The notes beneath the pieces are model-generated. The model saw only the letters and a program-made list of their open reading frames with translations, was not told the DNA's origin and did not search any database. 64,000 bases of DNA, from positions 32,561,080 through 32,625,079 of the forward strand of contig OX104115.1 of assembly GCA_944474755.1 (NCBI GenBank), read 5' to 3'. The position numbers and the translations under genes were made by a program. Below, piece after piece: positions 20,511 through 31,470 of this stretch (position 1 is the first letter of the stretch; each line of letters begins with the position of its first letter). Source of the DNA: Limnoperna fortunei (Eukaryota; Mollusca; Bivalvia; Mytilida; Modiolidae).

Positions 20511-22410
20511 TGCTCGATATAATTGTTGCAATGAAGAACTCCGCGTTTGTCCTAATAGATGGTTGTTATTCGTTCCTGGTTACATCAATTTAGTGTTTAC
20601 TTAGTGTTGAATATTTTTGTCGTTTATTTGCTTTTTTGTCATATTGCGTTAGCACAACCGTACAATGGACCGTGCCAGGCTCCTTGCACTATAAAAATCG
20701 TTTTATAATTTTCAAAAACAAATTGTTCACATATGTTTAATAGGTGCATTGTACAAAAGCTAAATTATCTGTCTATTTCATACATTTCTAATGGAAGTCA
20801 AAAGTGTGCATAAGTGTTCTTGTCCTTTAAATGCCAACATACTGCTAGCTAAACGTTAAGCAATCTTTCAATCCATCACAAAGCAATGTGTCTTTAGCAA
20901 CACTATTTTCGAAGACATCTCAGCAAATTTTAACTAATAAAAGGTACTATAAAAATATAATTATAACCATGAGAGACGCAGTCCAGGCAGTACTAGATTC
21001 GACCCAGTAGATAAATTGCGTTCTATAGGTGTTATCTCCATCTCTTGCTAAACCTAACGTAAAGTGAGCTACTTCCCATTAGTCTCCGAGATTAGATAAA
21101 CGTTAGGAAGAATTGAAAGGTTAACTTTATTGGTTTAACAATACTTGTTCTTTTATTCAGCTATATTTTACTTCCAAATACCTAGTTGAGAACAATTATA
21201 TAGTAAAAATGAAGCAAAAATGAAAAGAAAGAATGCAGGCTTAGTGTCTTAGTAAGATATGTGTCACAAGGTCTTCCGCAATTAGTGTAAGACGGGCATA
21301 CCAAAGGATATTGATAAAGTTAGCAACGCTACTCGAAAAGCCGTTTAAGCCTTAGTTTTTTTAAGATTTTTCTGGTAACCACTGGTATATGACTGGTGGA
21401 AAGTTAATCCCGGCCTCAGTAGTAAAAACCTCGCTGCTGAGAGAAATATAATTAATTCTTTTAGTGGTATATTTGTTGCCAAAATTTAATGTCCTGAGGT
21501 TTTTCTATTTGCATGAGATAGATAGCATACGCCGCGAATTAAGTACTGGAATTATGATTATCAAAGCTCTGCAACATCTTAATTGTTCTTACTTTTAATA
21601 TCATGTAGGTTTGAGAATAAAGAATTTATTTCTGTTCGTGTGTTCAGCTGCATTTTACTAAATGAAAGATATTTGAAAAAATTATACGCAGTCGTCAAAA
21701 ATTAAAAAAAAATTAAAATTAAAAATACTTTGCTAAAATAGAAGAGGATTTTCGGTGTCGGCACTACGATGCAACCAAAAGATCAAATTTGACATAATAA
21801 AAAAGTAATCTATCTTCTATATAAACCAATTATCCTTATTTACTTGCATACACTTTGCATATCCGTTTATGCCGACATATCATAACTTAAATATCTGTCA
21901 AATGGGTTCGGCTAGTTGCGTGATATCTTTTATATGTATTTATTTGTTTATGTTGTATGTGATCACCATGTAAGGTTAATGAAGAATAATCCTACTTTGG
22001 TTGCTTTGAAAGAGTTCATGTCATAAATATAGCTTAGACTTCTGCGGACGAACTTTAGTAACAATTAACTTATCTATCAATCGTTTAGTTGTAGAGTTAT
22101 TAATGATAATTAATTTAATTTTCAACTTCACTTAAGGGGCTAATGGATGTCTACAAAGGAAATAAAAAAGGGTTCTATTATTAGATATTTTATACTTATT
22201 ATTGTATTTGTTACATGTGATATAGCTGTCTATTGTATCCTAAGGTGGCAGTTAGAATTTGTCCTCTCTTTGCGGGTTTGCCCGGTAATAATACAAATAT
22301 TGGTAATATTGTACCTTAATGACATGCTGTGTTTAAAGAACTGCCTGTTTCTTGTACCTTTGGTAATGTCAAAAAGAGTAATTTCATTGTTATCGTCCAG
22401 AAAGTTGTGT
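20511..22410. other. Intergenic, no gene seen
   Basis: AT-rich. An 88-codon frame at 22147-22413 is rich in hydrophobic residues but has no start context or domain that supports a gene, and its end runs into a SINE fragment. Confidence 0.35.
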
Positions 22411-22415
22411 TAATG

Positions 22416-22512
22416 TGTTTAAATTTAACGCAACTTTCAGGAAATGTTCAGCTATAACATAACGTTTAGTTTTTATTAGCAAAGGAAGTCAGTACCCAGT
22501 GAACCTCTATTA
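22416..22512 (-). repeat. SINE fragment (3' half)
   Basis: Shares 'gtttaaatttaacgcaactttcagg', 'ttcagctataacata' and 'ttagtttttatt' with the SINE 3' body. It ends after 'agtacccagtgaa'. Confidence 0.65.
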
Positions 22513-22519
22513 AAAACAT

Positions 22520-23290
22520 AATTGCCTGTTCATGCTATCTCTATACTTTTTCCATGGTAGTCAAATTTTTTTCTGCACATCCCTTCTTAAATATATTTAT
22601 TGTTCTTTAATTTCTTCTGAACACATGTGCAGCAATTCCGGACGTTTAACAACCATTTAATCACTTAAATTTGTTTATTTCTTTTTTTACTCATCAGTTC
22701 ACACAAAAATAATCTAAATGTACTGCTATTAAAAATAATTTGATGTATTATGTAAAACCATGTCTACTATACAAACAAAAACGCATTTAGCAAAAATTAT
22801 ATTATAACTAAGAAATATTTTTCTTTATGGCTATGTGATGAAAGTACCGAAATTTACTTTCGGAAATCCATACGTCTAAAAAACCGAATTCTGAATATTT
22901 ATATAGCATTTATATGCGAGTTGGTGTATTCAAAGAGGGTACTACCCTAAGTCCAAAATAATCGAACAAGCAAGTATTATATAGGTTATAATTATAGATT
23001 ATTAACGTTTTTTCTCGTAATCTCATCTTAAGGCTATCGCCCTCGATGAGATACGGACGAGAAATTGCATCGACTTTCTAAAACGTTACTAATTTGTTTA
23101 TCGCTGTTTTGTGACATCACTGTGTTTACTTAACGACGTCGATAGCAAGGTGAGAGAATAATGCCGCACATAAAGGTCAAAGGAAAATAGCGATAAACGT
23201 CAGTGTTTGGTAAACACCATCAAACAAACTAGAATGACATATCAACTCATACAGATGTAAAATTAATTTCACAAATGGGTGAAAACTAAA
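22520..23290. other. Intergenic; fragment of repeat family 2
   Basis: 22545-22660 contains 'ttccatggtagtcaaat' and 'aattccggacgtttaac', which are family 2 blocks. The rest is AT-rich with no gene. 23290 lies just past the stop codon of receptor B. Confidence 0.4.
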
Positions 23291-23295
23291 AATGT

Positions 23296-24303
23296 TTAAG
23301 ATACAGTTTTTACTGTCTCGGATCGTTCAAAACTCTCTTGAGATTTTGTTTTAAATATCTTTAGACAAGGCACAATGCGGTAGAAATTGTCTTTGAATCT
23401 GGTACTGTTATAAGCGTACAGAAAAGGGTCTATTGCAGCCTTAGACCACAACATCCAACTGAAAAATTCCCACAGATTTTCATTTACACATTCTTCACAG
23501 AATGAAAGAATTACTGTTGTAATTGTATATGGTGCCCACGTCACAAAAAACACTACAACCAAAGCAGCCAGAAACTTTGCTGCTTTTAAATCTCGTTTCG
23601 GTTTCTCATTCTTTTTGTAATTTGAAGCTACGCCTGCATCACTTCTTAATCCAGATATTGCCCTTCGTCTCCGTATTTCTCTATAAATAAGCCCACTGAC
23701 TATTCCGATACAGATAAACGGAATTCCAAATTCGATGAACGCTGTTGATGCAGAAAAGGCAAAATTTCGTGCAAACTGTACGTCGCAGTCATTGTCCTCT
23801 ACAATATTCTCTCCAGTCCAAATATCCCATCCAATTATAGCTGGTCCATATAGCAAAAATGCAATTATCCAGGAAATTCCAATTTGAATATATGCATTTT
23901 TCATGGTTATCTTTATAGAATAGGTTGGTCCTAATTTCAAAAGGAAAAGTCGATCAAAACTAATCATCATTATCATTAATACTGATTCCAAACAACAGGT
24001 AAAATCCGAAACCAAATAAATCTTGCAGAAACTGTATCCGAATGGCCACACGTAGGTCTGCAGTGTATACACCGCCCAAAACGGCATACTAATCATGCTA
24101 AGTAGGAGATCTGTGACGGCCAAATTTAAAAGATATGTGTTATACACAGAATGAAGTTCTTTATCTCTTACATATGCCAGAATTGTCAAAATATTTCCGG
24201 TTATTCCAAATACTATCATGATGGATATGCATACGCCACAGATTACAACTATATAAAGAGGGAATTTGCTTTCTACATCTTCAGGGTCTGTTATATTGGC
24301 CAT
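23296..24303 (-). CDS. Amine-receptor-like class A GPCR, copy B
   Basis: A 335-aa seven-transmembrane receptor, intronless in coding. It has an N-terminal NIT glycosylation site, GN of TM1, NLAVTD of TM2 (D2.50), SDF in TM3 with the amine-type Asp, DRLF in place of DRY, PAIIGWDIWTGEN after TM4, FIEFGIPF with E5.46, and WAPYT in TM6. TM7 reads IDPFLYAY: Asp292 (23428-23430) stands where Asn 7.49 is usual. The tail ends FERSETVKTVS. The minus-strand sequence 'gaaacag' directly before ATG could be a splice acceptor. It is closest to copy C on the same strand, 4.7 kb away. Histamine H3-like is the best guess, and the ligand is unknown. Confidence 0.94.
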   Translation of the reverse strand: MANITDPEDVESKFPLYIVVICGVCISIMIVFGITGNILTILAYVRDKELHSVYNTYLLNLAVTDLLLSMISMPFWAVYTLQTYVWPFGYSFCKIYLVSDFTCCLESVLMIMMISFDRLFLLKLGPTYSIKITMKNAYIQIGISWIIAFLLYGPAIIGWDIWTGENIVEDNDCDVQFARNFAFSASTAFIEFGIPFICIGIVSGLIYREIRRRRAISGLRSDAGVASNYKKNEKPKRDLKAAKFLAALVVVFFVTWAPYTITTVILSFCEECVNENLWEFFSWMLWSKAAIDPFLYAYNSTRFKDNFYRIVPCLKIFKTKSQESFERSETVKTVS

Positions 24304-26100
24304 CTGTTTCGATTCTTAAACGATATAAATAACGAATAATTAAAGATTACAGATGTAAACTTCCGGAATAACGAAATTATATGATATACAAATAGTCCTT
24401 TGATGCTACGTAAACCTACTTAATAGCTATTTGTCTCTATTTTATATTTCTTGACACAAAACATTTGTTTAAAATCGCTACAGTTTATAAAACTCACCAA
24501 ATTGTCGAGATAACCATAGATATTTACAGTCATTAGATTTTAAGACCTACCAAAGAACACATGTACGTCATGTGTAACTTTGGCTGTGTGACCTAGTGTC
24601 TCTGAAAAAAAAATTATTATGTGGACTATATGAACATGTAAAGAGTTTCATTATATAATTTCTGAAAGGTATTTAGTTTCACTAAGCATATAATATGTGA
24701 AAAAAAAACATGTCAAATTTGATTAACTTGTCAAATTACAGGAGGTGGACAATTACACTCATACCGAATTCAATATATTTGATTCATATGGTTACAACCG
24801 AAAGTGAACAATACAAATTTTCACACAGTTTATAAAGTAGAAAACATTTGCCACGAAAGTACATACACCGCAAACTAATTGAGATATGGAAGAATGATGC
24901 CTTATACAGTAGATGTTATAGCAACTTGACATTTTATTACAAATAAGTAAAGCGCTTCAAATTTTAAAATGCGGAAACAATTCTTCATTTATTAATTGAT
25001 TTGTCATATTTATATATGCATATTTAAGACCAAGAGCGTAAAATCTATGCACAATAAAATTGTCTATTTATTGGTTTATTTTAAATGATGCATTAAATAT
25101 AGGCAACACATAAACTGATATGATATAGATTAAAATTCATCAGCGTACTGCCAATGGTTGGCTAGGCATAAGCCAGATAACTGCCTGGTCTCTAGTTGGT
25201 GTTCGCGTATCAAACTGGTTTACACTTGGGCTAACTTTGCATATGTTTCTTTACAAAAAAATGCAGTAGAATTATGCAATGTAAATGTTGATCTACAGTT
25301 GAGATTTTCCGATCCGTATAAAGCATTATTGATCTTCAAATGAGGACAGAGTGATTTATCTTAGACATAAGCCAAACAGAGAACATTTCTATCTGACTTT
25401 TAAAGTTTAAACTATCCCGGAAAAACCTCTTCAATTTTGATTTGTCGTTTTGATAAGTATACATGCAACGCTAAGTTGTAAGTATAATCTTCTTTAATGT
25501 TAATAAAAAATGTTACATCATGCTGCCTTACATAGCGAAATCGTAATTTTACAATCGCTGTGTAAATTCCGCCACATCCATTGCTGAAAAAAATTAGCAA
25601 AACACCGTTTTAGTATCAATTTGTTGCAAACTGGAATTAGCAAATACATTATCTATATTACTATATTATATCTTTTACGCCTTATGATAATCATAATCTA
25701 TGTATGACATAGGTAATAATAATACATACTTACCAATTATAACAATAATACCACATTATTAAGAAATGGATCCTGCGTTAGCTCTATGTACCAAGAAGCT
25801 ATAATGTATATTATTCGAAGAGTTTAACCAATCATTATTGGCTATTCAGACCAATAAAATAATGTATGAATGTATTTCCATCAAAAGGAAATCTCTTTTA
25901 AATGAATGAAATTGTTCACTGCTAGGATACGTTGTAATCTGTCCAGACGTATACTTATGTTAATAATAAACACATTTGTGCCATGTTAGCGGACGTATCG
26001 ACCCTTAGTGATTTACGTTGCTTTCTTGGATTCAAGAAGAAATAACAGGAATGTGATTTGCTTCCATGCTGCTAGATATAGTTATAATTCTTTTCTAATA
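24304..26100. other. Intergenic upstream of receptor B
   Basis: This should contain the promoter and any 5' UTR exon of the minus-strand receptor B. I could not place them. Short frames at 25158 and 25412 are not supported. Confidence 0.35.
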
Positions 26101-26178
26101 AAACTGGCATAAAAGTGTAAACTTTAATATGTGAAATTTGGTACGTTTCATATTAAAGTTACACTTTGATACCAGTTT
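26101..26178. repeat. Inverted repeat, arms about 35 bp
   Basis: The left arm begins AAACTGGCATAAAAGTGTAA and continues through ACTTTAATATG. The right arm ends with the reverse complement AAACTGGTATCAAAGTGTAA. There are few mismatches and a loop of about 7 nt around 'ttggtac'. It is a foldback element or a small-RNA-type hairpin. Confidence 0.75.
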
Positions 26179-27470
26179 AAATGATACTTCAATCCGTGTC
26201 CAGTGGCCGTCTTCTCTATTCGGCGGAGTATATTTTTGCCTTCATTGCAGTTCGAAATTGCAGTCGATTTACAAAAAAACAACCAATATTTGTTAGATTT
26301 AGATGTGTAATTTAAGGTCCTTTTCTTGTAAAACAGCGCGCTACATGTATCTACGCTTTAATTTGAGAGACATTGTTTCTCTCTCTTGTGTAGTAACACT
26401 GTCTTTTAACAGTTAATGTGTTTTGGATGTTAATTTTGACTCTGTTTCTATTGAAAAATTGTAAATAAAACTCAGACCAACCTTAGGATTAAACATGTAC
26501 ATAATTGATTTTAAGACAAACCACAAATGTGTATCATCTCGTACTGAAGTTGTTTTCTGAATATAACCATAATAACTATTCATATTCTTATATTGATCTA
26601 AACATTTATTGAGCGATCGAATAGTTTCTTACCATTTAGAACAAAGTGTTTGATCTATATTCAGCAAATGAACATGTCAACAAAAACTAAATAAACAGGG
26701 AAATTAGATAGAAAAATAAAAATATAAACACAAGACAAATACTTTGCATTTTTAGTTGCTTAAATGCGCGCACATCTTTTATCTTCAAAGGGTATTCATA
26801 ATGCAAGGTGCGCGCCACTCTCTTGTTACCCACTTTGATCTACTACAAGGTTTATAACATGTTAACCCCAAACAAACTAACCGGAACGCGTACCCTATCC
26901 ACCACCTAGAAACAGTATTTTTTAATGTCAACATCTACATGTATGTATTTCTGAGCATGAAACATTTATGAAAATTAATAGCGATTCAATTTTATGAAGA
27001 TATTGTTTAAAGTATTGTGAAGTCTTTGAATTTAGGTGATAATTTTATAATATACATGAAGCATATATTTGTTGTGTAAAGCAAGTAATATTAGTTTCGA
27101 CTGATTGGTCAAAGAAATAAAATGAAGATGTTATAAGAATTTGCACATTAAATAGTGCAGAACTTCAATGCATTTGTGAAGTCCTGTTTCGGTTTTAATG
27201 CAGCAATTGCAGTCACTTTCATCAGCAAATATACCTGATATTTATAACAACTCTTTCGCGTGATTTCCGAACAATATCACGTACGCAGCTGGTCCATGGA
27301 ACATGATCATGACAAACCAGTATCAATAGCACAATTTACACTCATTTAAATTAAAGAAAAAGTATTCATTCGTGACATCAATTTTCGAATTACATTATGT
27401 TAAATACTATTATATTTTGCGTATAAAATATACTTAGATTTTTCATGTAATTTGTTATAAACATACTAAA
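26179..27470. other. Intergenic, no gene seen
   Basis: AT-rich, with a slightly GC-richer patch at 26760-26900 but no coding frame. Confidence 0.35.
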
Positions 27471-27471
27471 A

Positions 27472-27598
27472 ACAAGAAGAACATAATCAGACTCGACATA
27501 ATGCCGAGCTTGTTTTCTTGCAGAGGTAAGACAACTCTATCGTAAAAATGTTATACATATTGTTCATTCACAATATTACAACACGTAGAAACAAAATT
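27472..27598 (+). repeat. Direct repeat, copy 1 (about 125 bp)
   Basis: About 85% identical to 27790-27914. Conserved core: 'gacataa.gc.gagcttgttt', 'cttgcagaggtaagacaact', 'tattacaacacgta'. The core looks like a splice acceptor and a splice donor two bases apart. Confidence 0.8.
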
Positions 27599-27789
27599 AC
27601 ACACCATTATGTACATTGTAGCTTAATAAATAAAAGTGGAGTTAAGCACTAGTCTACAAAACAACCGAATATTTTTAAATAAGCAAAACAATTTGAGGTA
27701 ACACATATGTAATTTAAGAGACAGATTTGATTGCTTTTAATTATTTCAATTACTAAAACTTTTAAACACAATTTAAATTAGCCTTACTT

Positions 27790-27914
27790 TAACAAGAAAA
27801 CATAAGCAGACTTGACATAACGCTGAGCTTGTTTACTTGCAGAGGTAAGACAACTTTTACCATAAAAATGCTATAAATATTGTTCGTTCACATATTACAA
27901 CACGTAAAAACTAA
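27790..27914 (+). repeat. Direct repeat, copy 2 (about 125 bp)
   Basis: Second copy of 27472-27598, with a start-to-start distance of 318 bp. It keeps the 'cttgcagaggtaagac' core. Confidence 0.8.
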
Positions 27915-28119
27915 TAAACGTTTTCCAACAAGAAAATAAGTTGATAAACCAAGCTCGCATGGGTATTTGCTGTATGTCCAGCATGAAGTATTTAAGCAAT
28001 ATTCGGGACTGGAATAAGTTAATATACAATAAAACAAAGGAGGAATTGTAAAGACAAATGTGCTAAAAATTTTGAATGCCATTGTGAAAGTACTGAGTAT
28101 TGTATAGTGGCGGACAATT

Positions 28120-28325
28120 TTGCCTTTTGTAGCGGTCATAACGAGCCCTACTCTTATCTACAAAAGCTACAAAAGGTTCTTCAGCGTGCAAGGAGCGTGG
28201 CAGTCTTCAATCACGTCATCCACTATATTCCGAGCTTTTCGTATTATGCCCGTACAGCCCGCCCCAAACATGGCCTCAGGTATTTACCAACTACAGACGC
28301 GCTGGATAACACTGCGAGTAGAGCT
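28120..28325. repeat. GC-richer repeat patch next to a SINE
   Basis: Higher GC than its surroundings. Phrases such as 'aggttcttcagcgtgcaagg' and 'agcgtggcag' resemble 19840-19870 ('aaagtcctcatcctgcaaga', 'agtgtggcac'), so it is probably another dispersed repeat. The open frames here overlap on both strands and are not supported as genes. Confidence 0.4.
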
Positions 28326-28329
28326 TTTT

Positions 28330-28530
28330 TAATGTTGTTTAAAGCCACTTTCAGCAATTTTTCAGCTATATCATGACGTCCAGATTTTATTGGGGACGAA
28401 GCCTGAGTACCCAAAGAACCACGACCTTCGGTAGGGAAACTGGCAATCTTTGTCAATAAGATTCGAGTCGAACACACTGTTTTAGCAGTGAGACTCTAAC
28501 CCGCAATTTCCGTGTTGACAGTAGAGTTGT
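28330..28530 (-). repeat. SINE copy, head missing
   Basis: Matches the SINE body from 'gtttaaagccactttcagcaa' through 'gagtacccaaagaa', 'aaactggcaatc' and 'gattcgagtcgaa', to 'ccgtgttgacag'. The A-box end is lost. Confidence 0.8.
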
Positions 28531-29006
28531 AAGAACCTCCTACTATGGTCCAATATCAATTATATAACAGACATCTTTGAACCCTCTCAAAGAACTTAAA
28601 TGTAGCAGCAACAGATTTAAGATCTTTATATGCAAGTCCACTAAACAGTGTTGACACTTTATATACGGCTTTCCACAAAACATCATAACAAAACCATAAA
28701 TAAATCAACTGATACAGCGAACATTGTATTTGAAAGCAGGATTGTGTAATTAACATTTATCACCAAGACATTCTTTTTTTGCAATTTAAAACCTTGTTTG
28801 TTCATATCAAAACTGAAATTGGATTATTAAAGTTCACTTCGTTTCTTGCTTGTTCCTGAAAAACAAGTCATTTATACAATGGTTTAAATAATTTACATTT
28901 TTTCTTCAGTTTAGCTCAACATATATTTAATAATTATATAATTCAGTGGATGGTTTAAAACACAAAAATAAAACGTTACGTTACATTTTGGACTGTTTCT
29001 GATCGT

Positions 29007-29984
29007 TCAAATTTTTTGAGAGACTTTTTTTGTAAATATCTTAAGACAAGGGACAGTGCGGTAAAAATTCTCCTTAAATCTGGTACTATTGTAGGCGTAT
29101 AGAAAAGGGTCTATGGCAGCCTTAGACCACAACATCCAACTAAAGAACTCCCAGAGATATTTATTCACACAGTCTTCGCAGAATGAAAGAATTACGGTTG
29201 TAATAGTATACGGTGCCCACGTCACAAGAAATACAAAAACCAAGACAGCCAGAAACTTTGCTGCCTTTAAATCTCGTTTCGGTTTTCCATTCTTCCTGCA
29301 ACTTGACTTTGAGCTTGTATCTGTTCTTAGTACTGAAATTGCATTTCGTCTCCGTATTTCTGTATAAATAAGCACGCTAATTATTCCTATGAAAATAAAA
29401 GGGATTCCAAATTCGATTAACGCTGTTGCAGCAGAAAAAGCAAAATTTCGTGCGAACTCCACGTCGCAGTCATTGTCCTCTACAATATTCTCTCCAGTCC
29501 AAATGTCCCACCCAATGATGGCTGGTCCATATAGCAAAAACGCAATTAACCAAGAAATTCCAATTTGAATGTATGCTTTCTTCATAGTTATCTTTATAGT
29601 ATAAGCTGGCCCTAATTTTAAAAGGAAAAGTCGATCAAAACATATTGTCACAATTATTAAAACTGATTCCAAGCAAAGCGTGTAATCAATTACTTTATAC
29701 ACCTTGCAGAAATTGTATCCGAATGTCCAAACAAAAGTCTGCAGTGTATACACTGCATAGAGCGGCATGCTTATTGTGCTCAGCAGGAAATCTGTAACGG
29801 CCAGATTAAACAAGTATGTGTTGTAAACAGAACGAAGTCCTTTATCTCTTACATATGCCAGAATTGTCAAAATGTTTCCAGTTATGCCAAATATTATTAT
29901 GATGGAAATGACGAAACCAAATATTCCAACTAGAAACAAAGGCATTTTCATCTCTAATGTATTCGAGTCTGTTGTATTGGCCAT
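29007..29984 (-). CDS. Amine-receptor-like class A GPCR, copy C
   Basis: A 325-aa seven-transmembrane receptor, intronless in coding. It has an NTT glycosylation site at residue 3, GN in TM1, NLAVTD in TM2, IDY in TM3 with the amine-type Asp, FDRLF for DRY, E5.46 in LIEFGIPF, WAPYT in TM6 and IDPFLYAY in TM7, with Asp292 (29109-29111) in place of Asn 7.49 as in copy B. The C-terminus differs: after LKIFTKK the frame ends SQKI. In the next frame the sequence still encodes FERSETV as in copy B, so a one-base change in the seven-base A/T run at 29025-29031 probably shortened the tail. The seven helices are intact, so the gene is probably functional. Confidence 0.92.
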   Translation of the reverse strand: MANTTDSNTLEMKMPLFLVGIFGFVISIIIIFGITGNILTILAYVRDKGLRSVYNTYLFNLAVTDFLLSTISMPLYAVYTLQTFVWTFGYNFCKVYKVIDYTLCLESVLIIVTICFDRLFLLKLGPAYTIKITMKKAYIQIGISWLIAFLLYGPAIIGWDIWTGENIVEDNDCDVEFARNFAFSAATALIEFGIPFIFIGIISVLIYTEIRRRNAISVLRTDTSSKSSCRKNGKPKRDLKAAKFLAVLVFVFLVTWAPYTITTVILSFCEDCVNKYLWEFFSWMLWSKAAIDPFLYAYNSTRFKENFYRTVPCLKIFTKKVSQKI

Positions 29985-30190
29985 CTTACAAAAATGTTGC
30001 TTTTCTAAAAAGATAGATAATAGGAAAAAATTAAATATATTAGAAACAGAGATAAATTCTGCGACATAAGTGTTTTGTGAGCTATGTTAAAATACTGACA
30101 TTGTATTTAGCGATTGTAAACATCAATATTATAGAAACACCAAAAATATTCAATAAAATTATATTTTGTCCGTCTTCCTCTTTGCCATGT
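29985..30190. other. Upstream flank of receptor C
   Basis: The minus-strand 'ttttgtaag' before ATG, or 'tctttttag' 20 bases earlier, could be a splice acceptor of a 5' UTR exon. No other feature is seen. Confidence 0.35.
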
Positions 30191-30194
30191 AGTT

Positions 30195-31470
30195 TTTATC
30201 AGTAGCTCATCAATCTTCAGAAATTTTGATGCTGTTAAACTTTCTTCGACATTCATGACAAATATGTTGTTGTGTCAGCAGATAAGACCCGTTAACAACA
30301 TTATTTTTATCTGCAAAAAACATTATATTGAGTGTTTAATAAATGAATTATGTATAGAAATGGCAATTCTACTTACATATGAACTACGCTTTCAAAAAAG
30401 AAAGATTTTTCAAAGTAACAAATTGATGTTGGCATCCTTTGGTCTCCAATATTGTGATCTCCGATTCTTGTACTAGATACCAAAACTTCACAAAAATCCC
30501 TACAAACAGCGTTTCATAGCATGATCGTCTATGTGAACCACAAAACCACTATGATTGCAACTTTTGACCAATATTTTAGCAACTATAAAAACGGGACTTG
30601 AAAAATACAGCGATACTTTCTACACCAGGAGTGGCATAAATGAAATATGGATGTTACAAAATTTAAAAAAAACCTGATAGACATCGTGAGGTCTGGATCT
30701 CTATCCCAATGTACCATCATCAAAGCATTTGGTTTTGCGATAATCTACAGGGTCATCTCATAGGCAGCTTAAAACGGGGCTTTTTACAAAGACACGGAAT
30801 GAGACGATATAAATACCTGGTAATTAGCCATAACAGAACACACTTAATCATCAATGACTCTAAACAAATAAACAATATACTGAAGACCAAATATTTCAAA
30901 ATCTGATTGACGACCTATTTGTCAAATTAAAAGGATAAGTTTTTCAACGTACTGTTGGTTTTTCAATGGGTTTTAATTGTGCATCTCTTCTTGTCGCCAT
31001 TTTTTCACTCTTATGAGACTGAGTTCCAAGAAAGACTGATGAAGAAGAAAGACCTTTAATTTCACTTTCCGCTAAATTGTTGTCCCTCTTAATGCAAAAT
31101 TAAGCGAATATTTGCATTTGATCTACCCTAGCGATCTTACAATAAAAGACAACACCAATTCATCAAGGTCGGCCTTTAACTTTGTCCTACTTCTAAAAAT
31201 AGACTAGGGAAACTACAAATTAGACTTTATGACAAACGTAATCACGTCAACTTTCCAATTGTCAACTTCTCGTTTGTCGATAGCAACATTCTAGCAGCTC
31301 CAGCATATGTTGTGTACATTTAAAAATTTATATGTTATTCTAGATCCTGCTAAACTAATCAACTAAGGTTTGTTACAACTATGTTGATTTTATACCTCAA
31401 AAAGTTCTATGGCCGTCACCATGACTGAATTAATCGTTTATCATTATGGGAAATCAATCCCTCAAATATG
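30195..31470 (+). pseudogene. Penelope-like retroelement remnant (reverse transcriptase)
   Basis: Across several frames the plus strand encodes conserved blocks in order: 'DIHDKYVVV' then 'NNIIFICKKHYIECLINEL' (30240-30350), 'PKLHKNPYKQRF' (30480-30515), 'ATIKTGLEKYSDTFY', 'VFQRTVGFSMGFNCASLL' (from 30939), and 'KFYGRHHD' (31402-31425). The order and the PKLHK, (I/F)(P/S)MG and RHHD blocks fit Penelope-like reverse transcriptases of aquatic invertebrates. Many stops and frame changes show it is dead. The catalytic YIDD box is not recognisable. The family name rests on motif memory, so a search is needed to settle it. Confidence 0.7.

Noticed and set aside
28107..28477. Overlapping ORFs of 70-93 codons on both strands
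   Set aside because: They cover a GC-richer repeat patch and a SINE, which keep frames open by composition.
29113..29367. 84-codon plus-strand ORF inside receptor C
   Set aside because: Antisense shadow of the receptor coding region. Similar shadows occur opposite receptors B and D.
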